A DNA stretch of 64,000 nucleotides from Brachynemurus nebulosus. Lineage: Eukaryota; Arthropoda; Insecta; Neuroptera; Myrmeleontidae. The translations under genes and the position numbers were made by a program. The notes below the pieces were generated by a model, which searched no databases, was not told the DNA's origin, and saw nothing but the letters and a program-made list of their open reading frames with translations. Below are positions 9,605 through 21,429 of the stretch, in pieces. Where the stretch lies: assembly GCA_035578155.1 (NCBI GenBank), contig JAPWDM010000004.1:59675292-59739291 (forward strand), written 5' to 3'. Each line of letters begins with the position of its first letter. Within the stretch, counting starts at the first letter, position 1.

Positions 9605-11023
9605 ATTTTCGCTATGTATATTTTTTCTATCTTATTCGTTTAACTTGTTTGTCTGTCCGTCTCAGCTGTCACCAAATTAAGTTTACATTCCGTTACTATT
9701 TTAGTCAGATACCTTCATTTCCTTTGTAAAATTTGTATACGCAATTAAGTTTATCTTTAGCTTTCTAAATTTATATGTTTATATGTTTGTATGTTTGTAT
9801 GCTTTTGGGCTTGACCGAAATGAAGGTTCCAAGTTTAACGTTAAATCGTTAACTTTGAACACGGCATAAATTAACGTTCATGTTATTTAAATTTACGTCG
9901 TACCTATCTTCGTCTTTATATTTATCTTACGTTATGTCTGTTTCTATCTTATAATAATAATAATTAGGTTTGTGTTTAGTATCTAATTTAAATTTAGTTA
10001 GTAATTATGTTCCATTTCCGCAGGCTTCTGGTCTGTAGGTAAACGAAAGCCTCTAGTTAATGTTAATTTTGCATTGACTTTAGGTATATTATGTAAATTT
10101 ACCTTTATATTTCTTATATCTACGTTGATCTTTTCTTTATCCTACGTATTCCTATTTATCTTATTCAGATTGGTATTAATATTAATTAGGACTAGCACGT
10201 AGTTAGCTTATTAAGTTTATTAGTTTAAGTGCAACCAGGCTCACGTCTGACTGAAACGTAGTCTCTGGGCTGACATCACTTGACGTTAGTTTTGCCCAAA
10301 AGATAACAGAGCATGACATTGGAAGAACCAATGTTATTTAACATTTAAATACTTAATTTCGTTTCGTATACTACTTCTCTTAAGTATTTTTAACTTTTAT
10401 TATTTTTTTCAATTTCATTACCGATCTCATTAACTAGTTCCATGTCTTATGATTCGTGCCTTTCCTCATTTAGTTAGTGCTGATAATTCTAAAGCTTACT
10501 TGCATTTTCTCTCATATGTTACGTCAATAGTTTTACGGTCTTTATTTAATGTAGTTCTAGTCAATTGTGGGTTAAGATGGTTAGTAAGTATGCATTTACA
10601 AGAAGTTCACTCAATTTTGTTTCGGTTTAAGTTGGTCGGCCGCGCCTTTTGCGCACGCGAGACTTAAACCTACGTTTATTTGTTAGTTATTTTGGTGAGA
10701 TTGGCTGACCATGCCGAGTGGCAAAATTTACAGGATCTCACGTACCTTTCTTTTGGTTGATAACTAATTGCCTTCATGCTTAGGATCAATTGCGATTATG
10801 TTTGAATTTCGGCTGACCGTATACAATATATCATTTCCCATATACATTTTTGCTTTGCGAATCGCATTTGCGGATTTATATCTGAGTACACTCAAATCAT
10901 TAAATTTAATTGAATCTATATCTGTTTATCAGATTTAGCTTGTAAGTAGTACTTTAATAAGTTAGTTACGCGAGAGCGGATATTTATTTGAATTTAATCC
11001 AAATTTAGAATTATGACAGTTTC
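9605..11023 (+). other. T-rich non-coding region, probably 3' part of Gypsy A
   Basis: No gene is seen. Two blocks about 210-220 bp apart resemble each other (9802-9960 and 10021-10180): each has a G/C-richer core followed by tatct.cgt..., T-rich DNA and tta.cgtta. A third, weaker block starts near 10230. This may be diverged internal repetition of the element's 3' region or LTR. I could not match it to positions 1-487. Confidence 0.3.
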
Positions 11024-11218
11024 GCATATATATCTGATTTATCAGATTTAGTTTATTACTTTTAGTAATGTGAGAAAATACAATGTTATCTGAACACAAT
11101 TTTTTGGCACAATCACTTCTTAGTTAAGGCTAAATTCAAAGACAGTCACTTTGTTCTTGTCAATTTATACCAGAGGAGTCATACTGATTAGCGCACTTAT
11201 TTCTGTTCGTCCATTCTC
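11024..11218 (+). repeat. Interspersed repeat, copy 1 (inverted copy at 40142-40330)
   Basis: About 190 bp, from atatatatctgatttatcag through ttttggcacaatcactt to ttctgttcgtccattctc. The reverse complement is found at 40142-40330 with scattered differences. No coding potential. The family is not identified. It may be part of an LTR or a non-autonomous element. Confidence 0.8.
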
Positions 11219-11639
11219 AAAATTTACTATGCCTAGGTCCGTCTGTCTGATTACCGTACGTATAAATTTTATTTATGGTAAGACTAGCCGTACCCGTGAC
11301 GTTGTTCAGGTGAAACGTTGAGTAGTTTCTTTTTCTAAATTGTAGCTTCTTGCAACACAAAATCCATTAAATTGTCTCCAAATTGACAATTGTGTATTTA
11401 TTGTATTTTTAGGTACACAATTAGCAACATTTTCTTTGATTTCAGATTCAGAAAAATTTCCAAACTGAGAGTACAATTTTAAATTTATTTACATTACATT
11501 TTGTTACTATAGTTATGAAATTATGAAATTATGAAAATATGAAATTTAGGTAATGTGTGTACATGCTCAAAATGGTTTTTCCATTTTCCCATGGGAATGA
11601 GACATTTTTCGAAGTGAAAAGTATCATAGATGCTGACCC

Positions 11640-11745
11640 AGGTAATAAGTCATCATCACACCAAATTTCATTAAAATCCGTCCAGTAGTTCTTACGTGAT
11701 GCGTCAACAGACAGACAGACAGAAAACAGACAGACAAAAGTTTTA
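11640..11745 (+). repeat. Retroelement 3'-tail-like repeat ending in (CAGA)n
   Basis: The phrase accaaatttcattaaaatcc, then gtccagtagtt, then a cagacagacagacag tract is a form seen at the 3' ends of many insect non-LTR (RTE-like) retroelements, which end in a short microsatellite. No upstream coding region was found, so this would be a heavily truncated copy. The family assignment is inferred from the phrase alone. Confidence 0.4.
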
Positions 11746-13738
11746 AAAATCGCTGTTTTGATATCTACATCGATAACTATTTACAGTGCCAGTACAATTT
11801 TCAAGAAATATTCCATGTACAAAAACGGTCTCGTTACAGTTTTATTATATGTATAAATTATTGCAGTTGGCGCCATAGTACTAGTTACTAATTACATATC
11901 ACTTGCTGCCTTTAAATTCCATGTTAGTCTTACTTTTTAAAAAAAAATTTTCTTTCAAAATCAAAAAATTGTTTTAACGGGTTTATAGGGGTGTTTCGTG
12001 CCCTATATTTATTTTGTATTGGTTAAAATGAAATTCCTTAACTTAAAAAAAAAAAAACTTTTTCAACACCATGTAAATTTATAACTTTTTAAATACACAG
12101 TACACATTGGACAGTATACTGTATGTATGACGTATCGGTCATTTTTGGATTCGAATTAATTCCTTATAGCGGACTAGTACCAATTTCCGTTTGGCGCGAA
12201 AAGAACGTATAAAAACTTTCGTCTGTCAATTTGAAAAGTCTTTTTAAGTTTACGTGTTTGCAACCCCCAGCTTTAGTTGGCAATTTAAGGAATTAAAAAT
12301 TGATTAGATATTAATATTTCTATTTTCTATTGTTGTTCAAAAAATAACATTTTTGTAAATTTTTGTCAAAAACTTGTTTTGTTTGTAACAGTAAAAAAAA
12401 AGAAAAACTTTTTGATGATTTTTCTTTTGTTACGTTTTTTGTGGTGTCGAATGATATCTGATTGAATTCTTTCTTATTGGCAAGGGAATTTTCCAAGGAT
12501 GATGTATTCTTCAACAAGTGAAGTTGTTTTTGACTCAATGGACGGTTTCTGTAAAGCACTTCTTAATCAACGTGCAATGACGGGATTTGGTGTGGCCGAT
12601 TGGAACTCAAGCTTTCATGAAAAGTGGTGACCGTCCCTCAGTAAATTTGATAAGACTTAAAGCCGATGTTACACTAGCAAACATCAATTTTCTTCAGCAA
12701 AATTCAGATAAATCAACTTTGATCTTCACGTTTTCTTTGTCAGTGATAAATTGCATACAAGTGAATACTGGAATAATTCGTGTCAACATGTGCCAACAAA
12801 TTCTAATCGTGTTGAACTCTTATTTGAACAATTCGTCTTTGTAACTTACTGAATAAACAATTTTTAATCAGAAATCACATTTAATTCAATCTAAAACTAA
12901 TTTTATTTTATAAAGTTGATTATCACTGGTCTTTTTTATATTAGTTCTTTTTATATTGGCTTTTTTATATTGGCTAATATTTGCTCTAATACTTGCTATA
13001 TTTTCTCTGTAAATTTACTCTTTTCTGTATTTCCAATACCTTGGTTATTCTTGTTACGTTTGTACATTTCTTTACAATGCTAACTAATTATCTTTTTACT
13101 TTTTTATTGGTTTTTCATAAAATTTACTTATGTGCTAACTATCTGTCAAGTTAAAACCGGTCTTGTATGTAAATTGAATACTTATGTAACTTGCCTTAAA
13201 TTTTTTTTGTAGTATAATTTATCTTGTACGTTACATAAAATTGGTTAATCCCGCGTGTGTTTACCTTTTCTATTTTTTTCTATTTTTTTCTCTTACGTTA
13301 CGTTACACTGCGATTTTACTAATTTTGTGTCACATAGTAAGTTTAATGGTTGTTAAATATTTAAAATTTGTTTTATACTTACTCTAGCCAAACAACAAAA
13401 TTGTAAAGTTGGAATTATTGTTAACAGTTTTAAAAGTTCAAAACAATTTTATTTTATGGCTATTAAACTGACTGATTGATTGTTAAATATTATATATGAA
13501 CTTCTATGTAACAGGCTAAGTCTGAAGTCTATCTTTCTCGAACCCAAAATCCCCTGAGAATACAAAGATTTAAATAAACTTTCATGCTCATGCTTTAAAA
13601 AACTCAATAGATTTTTATTTTTACCTTAAACTTTTTCTCTATTTCAGATTTTTTATTCAAATACTTAATAATATTTTTTTAGTACTTCTATTTAAATTTA
13701 TATTTTATTATTATTTTTTTTGTAATAATATATATGTT
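11746..13738. other. AT-rich DNA without a recognisable gene
   Basis: Only short open frames with low-complexity translations are present (for example at 12320-12559 and 12587-12844). Homopolymer A and T runs and T-rich stretches dominate. Nothing else could be assigned. Confidence 0.5.
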
Positions 13739-15530
13739 TAATGCTTTGCGAACTGGAATCCCGATTGGCTCGGCTAAATTCGTTAGCCAAACACGTCGGA
13801 TGCCCAAAAGTAAGTTTTCTGTCCATTTTTTATCATTCGATCCTATCATTAGACAGTTGGATTTTTACATCGTTGAAAAGGAATAAAAATTATGAACAAA
13901 TATCTTATAATTTTCTTTCTATGTTAAGTAGTTTTCGAGAAAATTGTAATTTTTCACTTTTGGGCCACTTTGCTCTCTTTGTCAGTGTAATAAGTAATTT
14001 ATATTTCGTTCTCAATAGGTTATAAAATATAGAAAACTAGCAATTTTTTACGTGTTTTTACGTAAAACAAATGGTAGCTATTCAACATGTATGTATTAAT
14101 TGTATTATAATAAACATATCTCTGTCTCATGTTTAAAAATTAAAATTAACCAGAATTTTTAAGCTTATGTAATGAAGATTTTTTTTTTTTTTTTGATTGA
14201 ATTTTAAATAAATAAGATATTGAAAATTATGTCATGATATAATATTAATATTAAATATTATAAAAAAATAACAATATGTTTGTTCGCCTGGAAAAAAGTT
14301 GTAAATGGGTCGATTTTGAAATTCACTAATAATCATTAATGTTAGAAAGTTAAACGATTTCAAATGGATTTGAGGTATCTTATGTGAGATCCGTTAGGGT
14401 ATTGGGGACCTAAAAACTGCAAAAATTAACTACCCAAACGATTTTGAAATTTTTTTACGGTTAGTATAAGTTAAAGTATTTGAATTAATTAAGTTATTAA
14501 ATGATGTCCGCAAGAGCCTCACGGACTGCCATAAGTTATATAAGATCCCTAAGACCCTTTTTTTACTGTTAAAGAGATAAACTTTTTACTAAAATTATTT
14601 TAGATGAATAAAGATTATGTTGTATGAGTTTCGTCAGGGTTCACTAATCCCATAATTGTAATAAATAAACTAAGCGACCAATTTTGAAAATTTTTTCACT
14701 GTTAGAGAGAGCTAGACTATTTTAGATCGATATAGATCACGTTATGTAAGGTCTGCCAGGGTCCATAAATCCCAAAAGTGTCAAAATAAAACTAACCGGC
14801 CGATTTTGAAATTTTTTTCACTGTTAGGAAGCCAAGCTGTTTTAGATAGAAATAGATTACTTTATGTAAGAGCCGCTAGGGTTCGTGGCATCTAAAAGTG
14901 GATTTTGAAAATGTTTTCTCTGTTAGAGAGGTAAACAATTTTAGATGGATATAGCTTATATGTTGTAAGAGGTCGACCAGGGTCCTGGCATCTTAAAAGC
15001 GCGAAATAAACTAACCGACCGATTTTGAAAATTTTTTCACTCTTAGAGAGCTAAATTATTTTAGATAGATATAGATTACGTTATGTAAGGTCTGCTAAGG
15101 TCTATGGGACCCAAAAGTGTCAAAAATAAACTAGCCGACCGAATTTGAAAATTTTTTCACTGTTAGAGAGCTTAACTATTTTAGATAGATATTGATTACG
15201 TTATGTAAGGTCCGCCAGGATCCATAGGACCTAAAAGTGTCAAAAATAAAATAACCGATCGATTCCGAAAATTTTCTCCCTGCTAGAAAACTAAGTTATT
15301 TTAGATGGATACAACTATGCTGCACAAAGTTCGTTCGGGTTCTTGGGTCCCAAAAATACCAAAAATATATTACCCAATCGATTTTAAAAATTCTTTTACT
15401 CTTAGAAAACTAAACTATTTTAAATGCGTAAAGGTCTTAGATGAGATCCGCCAGTGCCCAATATTTGGAAATTTGCTATGTTATGCAGATGCTGTGACAG
15501 GGGTATTTTATTATTGACACCTTGACGGCT
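13739..15530 (-). repeat. Large interspersed repeat with 120-bp tandem core, copy 1
   Basis: This stretch is the inverted counterpart of about 61120-63215. Order on the plus strand: a tail block (13739-13900, with tcggatgcccaaaagtaag and ttatcattcgatcctatcat), AT-rich spacer, tandem units, and a head block near 15460-15515 (ctatgttatgcagatgctgtgacagggg). Head and tail blocks also occur without the tandem core at 17960-18270. No coding sequence was found. Class unknown. A rolling-circle (Helitron-like) or non-LTR origin is possible, since both can carry internal minisatellites, but no diagnostic end was found. Confidence 0.75.
14560..15420 (-). repeat. Tandem array of diverged ~120-bp units
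   Basis: Seven or so units are marked by a recurring ctgttagagagctaa box at about 14567, 14701, 14823, 14922, 15040, 15161, 15281 and 15397. Spacings are 121, 99, 119, 120, 120 and 116 bp after the first. Each unit also has ttttagatagatata, ttatgtaaggtc and gtcaaaaataaa. This is the reverse complement of the array at 61620-62300. Confidence 0.85.
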
Positions 15531-15859
15531 ATAACCTAATATGACAGAACGCCCAACTCATACACTATTTTGACAGCTAATACACTTTATATGGAATTGC
15601 TAACGTGCTACGGCGTGGTGCTTGGGTTAACAGGGTTACATTTGACGTCTTGTTGCGTCAATAACCATCCAGATGTTAATTAAACATTTTCATATAAATT
15701 TTTATAACACTGGCAATACTTAAAGTCTTTACCCGAGCCCCAAGTTCCTTTGCTGGCCAGTGCTGATATGTTCCGAACACCAGAAGATTTTAATTGGTAA
15801 ATAATTTTTTGATCTTCATTAATTAGAAATTACAGCCTAATTTTTGAATTTTTTAAGTG

Positions 15860-15985
15860 AATTTCCTTTTTGGAATTACACTTATTACAGCGGGTGCCAT
15901 GAAAAGGCTTGAGCCTGGGACTATGGCAGAAATCCGTTTTGAAACCTCGAGAAACCGAAAATGAGGCTCACTAAAATTTGTATAT
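15860..15985 (-). repeat. Module B repeat beside TATATATAC, copy 1
   Basis: On the minus strand this reads aattttagtgagcctcattt, then cgaggtttcaaaac, then ttctgccatagtccc and catggcacccgctgtaataa. The same order of blocks occurs at 45060-45205 (minus) and 63363-63500 (plus). In all three it directly abuts a TA-type tract. Confidence 0.65.
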
Positions 15986-16560
15986 ATACAGGGTGTTAGT
16001 GAATAAGTGCGAAAGATTTTAACAGGTGATTCCTGAGGTTCCTTTGTGTAAAAAAGTTCATATAAACCCAGGTCTTAAAACGCTTAATTTTCAAGATACA
16101 GGATGTTCAGTTTCTCGTCTTTTTTAACATTTTCCTAAATATTTCAAAACCATTTTGGGATATTGACACAAAATTTGAGACACGCTATGACAGGATAAAT
16201 ACCCATATTCCGAAGTAGACAGAATATTTTCACTCAAACCAGTGGCGCCCGCACAGCCATGTGATGACATATTTTTGAAGAAAAAAAAGGCACGGCAATG
16301 ATATTTTTCAGTTTAAAAATGTTTTTTCAAATGTCCCATAAGTTGCTGACAAAAATAACCTCGTAGTATTTTGTCGCTTATGTAGCCGTTTTCAAGATAA
16401 AAAATAATTTCCAGTTACTGTTCCTACCACAAAACCCGTATGGGCTAACTAATAGCCCATCTTCTCTCTATCTTGGAAACTAAGCCTTTTCGGACCCAAG
16501 TTTATATGAACTTTTATACATAAAAAAATTCAGCAATCACCATAGTGTTGTTTTTCAAAC
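15980..16560 (+). repeat. Interspersed repeat starting TATACAGGGTGTT
   Basis: The opening tatatacagggtgttagtg is a signature seen at the ends of many dispersed insect repeats. Following sequence includes gttcatataaacccaggtct and, further on, a related inverted phrase (gacccaagtttatatgaact near 16490-16512), suggesting an inverted-repeat or foldback arrangement of about 450 bp. No coding capacity. Confidence 0.45.
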
Positions 16561-16851
16561 ACGTCAATGAACAGTCGCGGTATACAGAACCGAATAGACT
16601 ATCTGCCGATCTAATGTGATAGTATACGGATTAGAAATTGACTGAATTTTCTATGGGTCAGCTAATACTATGCTTGAGTTTGTTTAAAAGTATTTTGATA
16701 AATTGTTAATTTGAATGCTCAAAACATTTAAAACAGCCGATCTTAGAAACGAAAACTAACTGATAGAGTATGTTACAAAATTCATTCAGTTGAATGTTGA
16801 CAACGTCCTTTATGTAAATTAAAAATCACAAAGTGATTGAAAAAATTCTCC

Positions 16852-16923
16852 GGATCGGCCGGGAATCGAACCGAGGATCTCCTGGTAACTAGCCAGGCGT
16901 GTTAACCACTACACCAACGATCC
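16852..16923 (-). tRNA. tRNA-like unit 1 (anticodon AGT by position), probably pseudogene or SINE head
   Basis: The 72-nt minus-strand sequence folds as a canonical cloverleaf. The acceptor pairs GGATCG with CGATCC, the D stem is GTGT/ACAC, and the anticodon stem CCTGG/CCAGG encloses loop CTAGTTA. The B box is GGTTCGATTCC. Loop position puts AGT (Thr) as anticodon, but position 37 is T, where functional tRNAs carry a purine. The acceptor pair 7-66 and a T-stem pair are mismatched. A T6 run 9 nt downstream could serve as a Pol III terminator. The second copy at 17501-17572 shares these oddities and the flanks. Confidence 0.5.
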
Positions 16924-17290
16924 TATATGCTCGAAAAATAACAACACTGATTAAAAAAGTTTAAAAACAGTTTAAACCAACATTTAAAGTTTAAAATGAT
17001 TAAAAGTATGAAGAAAATTATTTAGAAATATAGATAATTTAAAGAAATATATAATTAAACTGTGCATCACGAAAAAATTGTGCATTACGAAAAAACAAAT
17101 AAGGATAATATGAATGTATTTGTGAATTAATGTTAAAATATTTTAAATGAAAAGTAAGTATTGCTACGATGAATTCCGAAAACAAAGTGCCTTCTAATAA
17201 AATTAAGGTGAATGATCATAATTATTTAATTTTTTAAAATTTTTAGTGAGTTTGCGCAACTTTGGTGTTTTTAACAATGGCAGGCATTAA

Positions 17291-17395
17291 AGTTACAATT
17301 TTAATTTCAAATATTATCGAGTGCTTGTGAGACATTACTACGTATGACAAACTTTTGTTTGCATTTCAACACACGCAGTATTGATATGTTCACTT
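17291..17395 (+). repeat. 105-bp exact direct repeat, copy 1
   Basis: It is identical over its whole length to 17651-17755 (offset 360 bp), from agttacaattttaatttc to ttgatatgttcactt. The identity points to recent duplication or gene conversion. The second tRNA-like unit lies between the two copies. Confidence 0.9.
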
Positions 17396-17500
17396 ATCGT
17401 TCCGCTAAACTGAAACTTTAAGCACTCGACTGCCTTGGTTAACATGACCAAAAACCATATATGTAAATTAAAAATCACAAAGTGATTGAAAAAATTATCC

Positions 17501-17572
17501 GGATCGACCGGGAATCGAACCCAGGATCTCCTGGTAACTAGCCAGGCGTGCTAACCACTACACCAACGATCC
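17501..17572 (-). tRNA. tRNA-like unit 2 (anticodon AGT by position), probably pseudogene or SINE head
   Basis: This differs from unit 1 at only a few positions and has a fully paired T stem (CTGGG/CCCGG, one wobble). The same T at position 37 and the same 7-66 mismatch are present. Shared flanks include the downstream T6 and the palindrome aatcacaaagtgatt, so the whole block of about 110 bp was copied, not just the tRNA body. It could be transcribed by Pol III, but service in translation is doubtful. Confidence 0.5.
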
Positions 17573-17650
17573 TATATGCTCGACAGGCGTCCGAGCCGGA
17601 CACCCATTCAATCACCTATGTGTATTAGTACTCTCTCTGATTCGAGAAAC

Positions 17651-17755
17651 AGTTACAATTTTAATTTCAAATATTATCGAGTGCTTGTGAGACATTACTA
17701 CGTATGACAAACTTTTGTTTGCATTTCAACACACGCAGTATTGATATGTTCACTT
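17651..17755 (+). repeat. 105-bp exact direct repeat, copy 2
   Basis: Second copy of the repeat at 17291-17395. The flanking bases differ on both sides, so the limits are sharp. Confidence 0.9.
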
Positions 17756-17959
17756 TATGACGATTTTACGATCAACGTCCTTTATGATGATTTTACGGAG
17801 AAACTATTTACTGTATGTAAGTTATTCTGTTGTAGTTACTGTATGTAACTATTTTGTCTGCATATTTTACGCCCTGATACCAGTCTTAAATTAAAATTTT
17901 CAACACATAGTCACAACAGCTAGCCGCAATTGAACTAATGAATCATAATATATATCCCC

Positions 17960-18270
17960 CTGTCGCAGCATCCTGCATAACATATGGAATTTCCGTTTAT
18001 AAAAATTCGTTTTTCTCGGAAACCAGTTTACATAGAACAATAGTTTAAAAATCTTTTTATGTGATTTTCCTCTTCTTTCTAATGGTGTGAAAAAATGTCG
18101 CAAAAACTTTTAAACTTGGTAAAATTTTGGCAAAAAACAAATTTTTTTCACGAAAAATGACCAAAACACTATATATATATTTCAGGCATCAGACATGGCT
18201 GGCTAACGAACTTGTCCAACGGTTTGGGAGTTCCAACATTTTCACCAAATTTCGTAAAGGACCAACTATG
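17960..18270 (+). repeat. Short member of the head/tail repeat family, without 120-bp core
   Basis: It starts with the head block cccctgtcgcagcatcctgc and ends with the tail block ggcatcagacatggctggct followed by ttcaccaaatttcgtaaagg. The same head and tail flank the 120-bp array in the copy at 61120-63250. Here they are only about 250 bp apart and no tandem units lie between them. Confidence 0.65.
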
Positions 18271-19021
18271 TTCTCGCGAGGTTGGCCGAGTACGAGAATG
18301 TAGACTGTCATTTCGTTGTTCCTCGCGGTTAGTGTTCTAATGCTATTCATATGCCTCAGCCAAGAACTCAGCGAGGATCCTCGTCCAACCTCGGCGAGAA
18401 TGTGCTTGGTACATAAAAGTAGGACACTTCGTTCGAGAGTTTTCGTGAGGACACATACAAGGTAAGAACACCAGTAGCTGTCATGTTAAAAACATGAGCA
18501 GGATTATACATTAAATTTTTTTGTTCATAATTATAGGAAATAACCAACAGTAAAGCTAAAACGAAAGAGGGCGTCTTTCAGGAATATTTTGATTTATTTG
18601 AATATTTTTATAATAAATATATTAATAAAAATAAAATATATGTAAAGGAAAAAGGATACAATAATCTTAATTTTGCATCTTTTGTTAAATATTTTCTTGT
18701 AAACATATCCAATTATGTGTCTCCACAGTCGACGCAACACTAAAGTGGGAAAGGGAGGGTAATGTGGTCACTCTAAGGTTTGAATTGATATATTTTCTAA
18801 ACGGTTTTAATTAATTAATATTTTTTAACATAATACAATTGCAAATTTAATAAAGTCTTTGTTAGAGAGCATAGTATTATTAATATTAAATGTTAACATA
18901 GATAAAATTGACCTTTTAATTTTTAGATGAAATTACAATTTTTAATTAGAAATATTACAATTCGCTTCTAATTAGTAATCATAAAATCAATTTTTAATTA
19001 TCCAAAGTACTCAGATGGTAA

Positions 19022-19130
19022 CTATTCATTTTTAAGACAAAACTCACAAGTAAAATCATCATCTTCCTCATTGTAACCAGAGCAGACTTCATGGTCTTAT
19101 CTTTTGCATATCGTACATCGTACCAAGCCA
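19022..19130 (-). pseudogene. C-terminal PHD-like zinc finger of a transposase-type protein
   Basis: The minus strand encodes LVRCTICKR, a stop, then DHEVCSGY, an acidic stretch, and FTCEFCLKNE followed by a stop codon. The spacing C-x2-C, H-x2-C, C-x2-C with an aromatic or acidic lead-in is that of the second half of a PHD finger. Such fingers often end piggyBac- and pogo-type transposases in arthropods. Only the end is present, interrupted by a TAA. No matching catalytic domain was found nearby. Confidence 0.5.
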
Positions 19131-19215
19131 TCTTCTGCTTTTGATTTCGGTCATAATTCTGATACCACCACTGGATCCACTGGGCCACTTTACCTTTATA
19201 CATAGTCGGCCACAT

Positions 19216-21300
19216 TACCCAAAACTAAGTACAATGGGGAAACTGAAGTAAGTCCCCCCCCCCCCCAGCGTATGATTCGTAATTGTTTATTATAAAATGA
19301 ATTACTTCAGAACTACAATAGACAGAGGAGATATTCACAAAACCAAGTATTTATATATAATACAATATATTTTCTACAATATTTGTAAGTACTTACCTTT
19401 GATCAAAGGGCACAAGAAGCACTTTTTTTAAATAAAATTTTCTAGGTAACACCTAACGAGTTGATATGCACCACGCCACTATATAAACTGTCAATCTATC
19501 ATTTAAACTAAATAACAAGAGATGTCAGCTTTTAGTTCATTTGCAAACTAGTGGTGACCACTTTACCTGCTTGGGCCACTATGGCGAGCCTTCCCCTACC
19601 GACACATAGCTGTTGTGATCATTATTTAAATTATACCAATCATTTTCATTTTCATTCTCTTTTATATTGTGTGTTTAAATTTGTTCATAAATGAAAAGGG
19701 TGACTTTGTACTTTTATATACGTATAACTAAAAATATTTTATTCGGTCAATTTATTTAATGTTTATTTCAAAATATAAAAGAATTTTATTGCTTTCGAAG
19801 ATGTAATGTTGTTTTTATAAAGGATGAATAATTCAAGTTTTTATTCATTATTGCCTTATATTTGTATAATGTTCTTGTTAGAGATAACACAGCCCCCAGA
19901 AAAGGTCGTGATCTTGATGAGTGACCATGATATTCTTATATTTTCTGGCAATGAATCTGAATCCGACGTCAAAAAACTCCTATACCCCTTAAATTTTTGT
20001 GTGGAGCCAAAAACACCTTTTAAATGTTTGTAAATTTTTTCATATCAGTATCATTACAAGAAGGAGTATGAATGGACATTTTTTATGGACGATGGACTAG
20101 TGCCTTCATATTAAAATGAAACCTAAAGTTATTTGCCAAAACTGAAATATAATTTTGAAAATGGAAACCACAATTAATTAACTTTTAGTACCATAGTCAT
20201 TTTAGTAGCATTGCTATATAAATAAATAAATAATAAAAACTTGTGAAATTTTATTAGTGCAAATAATTCTTTTGCTAGAATGCTTTTAAAATACAAACAT
20301 AAATATTCATATAATCTGTGACGTTTAATTCAAATGTATAATATGTATTACTACAATGCGGTATGCAGTTTGGTTTGTCCGAGGTATATGCTTTCACAAC
20401 CAGTACATTTATATAGTCTGTGAGGTATTATTGTACAAACCGGCACAAAGATTTTATTTTTCCCTAACATTTATTTTAATTTGAAAAACAAAATTCTGTC
20501 TACATTGTCAAAAATAAATGAGTATAATTGAAAAGATGACGCACCTTCAGAACAATAATCACGGTATGACTTCTTTGACAAAATAATAATGTATTACCTG
20601 CAGGGGCATGGTTTGCAAAATACATACCTATTCTTCATATCATAATCACCTTTTGTAGTTAAATTGACAGAAGTGACCTTTCGACCATATCTACAACCAC
20701 TACTACTCAATCGTATGAATTTGTCAATGTTTATGTTTGAAATGATTTTCTAAACGAGTCGGCGTCTACATTTTTTTTTATTGTTTAGATGCGCCACAAC
20801 TAGGCATGGAAACGATACATCGATATATCGAAAATATCGATATATATGTAGGTTGAATATATTGTTGTGGTACTCCGGTTTCGTTTTGCGATGAAAAGCT
20901 TTTGGAGCACTCAACGTTCCACTAAAGTTTTTGAAATAAAAGATAGTATTTTTTTTCAAACAACAATTTGTTAAACAATGTTACGATGTGTTTAACAATG
21001 ATTATTATTGATAGAGTATTTATTCTAAGCTCAATCGTTCCACTGGCCCTGTTCGGTTGTCCACAATGTCTACTTGACTGATTCACTACTTGCTTCCACT
21101 GCACTTTTTTTCCACTACTGGCTCCTACACTCGATCCTCCTTAGTCTCCGACGTAGTACTTGATTACAACTGATTGCCACCATCTGCCGCAACCGACTTA
21201 TATACCCATTTGGTGATGACGTGCTGTTGTTGTGATGTAGTTGTTTTTCTTCGATATGAAGCTTCTAGATGATTCTCGATGGTTCCAGAATATTCCACCA
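19216..21300. other. AT-rich DNA without a gene; poly-C tract and a hAT-like terminal motif
   Basis: A run of 13 C lies at 19254-19266. Near 20804-20850 the phrase catggaaacgatacatcgat followed by atatcgaaaatatcgat resembles the ends of some hAT-type elements, but I found no partner end. No coding region was recognised. Confidence 0.4.
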
Positions 21301-21339
21301 TTATATAAAAAGGGGAAAGAAAAAGAAATTAAAAAAAAA

Positions 21340-21426
21340 TGGTGTAGACCGTCGTTGCCGGTGGGGATTGAACCCGGGCCCTTGGCAGTGGTGATCCGAT
21401 CACATCACCACTGCTCCACCGGACCG
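21340..21426 (-). repeat. tRNA-derived SINE head
   Basis: The minus strand starts GGTCCGGTGGAGCAGTGG (A-box-like) and has a B box, GGTTCAATCCC, at about 21365-21375. It then runs into ACCATTTTTTTTTAATT, a T-run of Pol III terminator type. The body is tRNA-like but does not fold as cleanly as a tRNA. A short tRNA-derived SINE or a decayed tRNA is the best reading. Confidence 0.55.
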
Positions 21427-21429
21427 TAG

